Below are positions 5,652-6,993 of a stretch of DNA of 6,993 nt, one piece after another. The notes beneath the pieces were generated by a model that worked only from the letters and a program-made list of their open reading frames with translations, searched no databases and was not told the origin of the DNA. Source of the DNA: an uncultured Eubacteriales bacterium (GTDB lineage Bacteria; Bacillota; Clostridia; Christensenellales; QALW01); assembly GCA_900547955.1 (NCBI GenBank), contig URIR01000054.1:1-6993 (forward strand), in the 5' to 3' direction. Position numbers and translations under genes: made by a program. Position 1 is the first letter of the stretch. Every line of letters starts with the position of its first letter.

Positions 5652-6752
5652 ATGAAATTTTCCTGCGACCGCTCGCTGCTCATGAGCGCAATCAACACCG
5701 TTACCAAGGCGCTGGCCGCTAAAAGCAATATACCTATTCTGGAGGGAATACTCATAACGGCCGAGGGCACTCAGGTAACTTTAGCCTGCACCGATATGTC
5801 CCTTACCATTGAATCGGATATAGCCGCCGATATTTTTACTACCGGTAAAATGGTGGTGCCGGGCAGATTCTTTACTGAGATAGTGCGCAAGCTGCCTGAG
5901 GGAGAGGTTACGCTTAAGGGGGAGTCGGGCGGAGTAAGCCTGTCCTGCGGCGGCTCCCGCATAACTCTTATGGCTCTGCCCGCTGAAGAATTTCCCAGGC
6001 TTCCCGTCTTTAATAAGGGAATAGGCTTTAAATTGGAGCAGAGGCTGCTTAAGCAGATAATAAATCAGACTATATTTGCCGTTGCTCCCGAGGGATATAT
6101 AAGGCAGGTGCTGACGGGCTGTCTGTTTGATTTCAACGACGGGCTGCTGACTGTTGCGGCGCTGGATACGGTCAGGCTGGCTGTACGCACGGTAGAGGTG
6201 GAGACGGGCGCTCAGGCTATGAAGGCGATAATTCCGGCGGGAGCTTTAAACGAGACCTCTAAGATACTTTCAGACGACGACAGCGAGGCGGAGATATCCT
6301 TCCAGGGAAGCAACTGCATGTTTGACCTGGGTAATTCCCGCGTGTTCACCAGGCTTTACGAGGGAGAATTTTTAAAGTACCGCTCGTTTATCCCTGTCAA
6401 TCACGATATAAGCATAATAGCGGACAGGGGGGCGCTTTTGGAGAGCATAGACCGCGCCTGGCTGATGGTTAGGGAAAACAACCGCAATAATCATATATTA
6501 TTTACTATGGGAGGCGGAAAGCTGATTATAACCAGCCGCAGCGACACGGGAGACGTATATGAGGAGCTGCCTGTTTCGGGGGATATGAACGAGCTTAAAA
6601 TAGCCTTTAACGCAAAATATTTTGTGGACTGCCTTAAGAATATGGACGAGGATTTTATAAAGCTTAAATTTACCACTAATCGGTCTCCCTGCGTTATAAC
6701 GCCGGTAGAAAATGAAAGCAAGCTGTATTTGATTCTGCCCGTTAAGATGTAA
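5652..6752 (+). CDS. dnaN: DNA polymerase III subunit beta (sliding clamp)
   Basis: This 366-residue protein has the usual clamp length and three repeated domains (about 1-120, 125-250, 252-366). It forms the ring that holds DNA polymerase III and other repair and replication proteins on DNA. Visible hallmarks are the N-terminal KFSCDRSLL...AINTV, SNIPILEGI (25-33), RQVLTGCLFDF (151-161), ALDTVRLAVR (170-179; the family commonly has DGHRLA or DGYRLA), TRLYEGEFLKYRSFIP (233-248), NAKYFVDCLK (320-329) and the C-terminus YLILPVKM, which forms part of the partner-binding cleft. AGAAAGGA (5635-5642) lies 9 nt upstream of the ATG. dnaA, its usual upstream neighbour, is absent; a putative origin and a sugar isomerase are there instead. 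Its coding strand is G-rich, unlike the genes on the left. Confidence 0.97.
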   Translation: MKFSCDRSLLMSAINTVTKALAAKSNIPILEGILITAEGTQVTLACTDMSLTIESDIAADIFTTGKMVVPGRFFTEIVRKLPEGEVTLKGESGGVSLSCGGSRITLMALPAEEFPRLPVFNKGIGFKLEQRLLKQIINQTIFAVAPEGYIRQVLTGCLFDFNDGLLTVAALDTVRLAVRTVEVETGAQAMKAIIPAGALNETSKILSDDDSEAEISFQGSNCMFDLGNSRVFTRLYEGEFLKYRSFIPVNHDISIIADRGALLESIDRAWLMVRENNRNNHILFTMGGGKLIITSRSDTGDVYEELPVSGDMNELKIAFNAKYFVDCLKNMDEDFIKLKFTTNRSPCVITPVENESKLYLILPVKM

Positions 6753-6793
6753 GGGCTATTGCTTTGGGTATTCTTGATTTATATAGCTTTTAA

Positions 6794-6831
6794 AGCGCCG
6801 AGGCATTTTATATGCCGCGGCGCTGTATTTT
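6794..6831 (+). terminator. Probable terminator downstream of dnaN
   Basis: AGCGCCG-A-GGCAT (6794-6806) pairs with ATGCC-G-CGGCGCT (6812-6824) over 12 of 13 positions with a 5-nt loop, followed by GTATTTT. The stem is strong but the T tract is short and interrupted. Termination may be partial, leaving some read-through into the gene that starts at 6870. Confidence 0.55.
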
Positions 6832-6869
6832 AGGACATAATCTTGAATTTATAGTCAGGTGATTTTTAT

Positions 6870-6993
6870 TTGTTGTTTTCAGCTTTAATGCCCTCAGTTT
6901 ACAAAAAACTGCGTGGTCAGAAAGCATCTTCGGAGCGCCGCGCGGCGGGCGGGCAATATAAATGGGCGCGCAGGGAAAGACGGCTGAGAAGAG
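6870..6993 (+). CDS. Start of an unrecognised basic protein (runs off the window)
   Basis: An open frame begins at TTG 6870, 7 nt after AGGTGA (6857-6862), and stays open to the window end (41 codons). A second TTG follows directly, and an ATG at 6888 is possible but lies too far from the ribosome binding site. The visible peptide is rich in Arg and Lys (KKLRG, then ERRAA and RRERRLRR) and has no transmembrane segment. It does not look like the S4-domain protein or RecF that often follow dnaN. Basic N-termini occur in DUF721/DciA-type proteins near other dnaN genes, but nothing here is enough to assign that. The upstream hairpin suggests at least partly separate transcription from dnaN. Confidence 0.5.
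   Translation, partial: MLFSALMPSVYKKLRGQKASSERRAAGGQYKWARRERRLRR

Noticed and set aside
1..6993. CRISPR array, tRNA, rRNA, insertion sequence or phage genes
   Set aside because: No regularly spaced direct repeats, no recognisable RNA gene signatures, and no transposase or integrase motifs were seen on either strand.

Overview
The window looks like a chromosomal segment of an uncultured, probably gut-type Clostridia/Firmicutes bacterium. The basis is strong AGGAGG-type ribosome binding sites, sigma-A-like promoters, an AraC-family regulator next to a glycoside hydrolase, frequent ATA isoleucine codons, and rho-independent terminators. No sequence here fixes a genus.

Left part (1-3914): a divergent carbohydrate pair. 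A large minus-strand GH78-type alpha-L-rhamnosidase without a signal peptide (104-2824) faces a plus-strand AraC-family regulator (3078-3914). Their 253-bp intergenic region holds back-to-back promoters that overlap, an imperfect palindrome covering both, and a hairpin that would lie in the rhamnosidase mRNA leader. The natural model is that the regulator senses a sugar and controls the rhamnosidase.

Middle (3915-5113): a perfect 26-bp-arm bidirectional terminator runs directly into a 168-bp, extremely GC-rich multi-hairpin palindrome. A truncated relative of this element lies at 1-60, downstream of the rhamnosidase and at the very edge of the window. A good sigma-A promoter then drives a small TIM-barrel sugar isomerase/epimerase (4344-5069), closed by its own terminator.

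Right part (5114-6993): about 540 bp without a credible gene separates the isomerase from dnaN (5652-6752). This gap starts with an extended -10 promoter and a structured stretch of unknown function. It ends with DnaA-box-like sequences, two of them in tandem, then a short GC spacer, four TAA triplets and an AT-rich tract. This order resembles the DnaA-box/DnaA-trio basal unwinding module of bacterial origins. Hand-counted GC skew is negative or near zero left of this region and positive right of it, including across genes on the same strand. The best reading is that the chromosomal origin lies just upstream of dnaN, with dnaA not in its usual adjacent place and sugar-utilisation genes there instead. 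A basic, unrecognised gene starts after dnaN and runs off the window.
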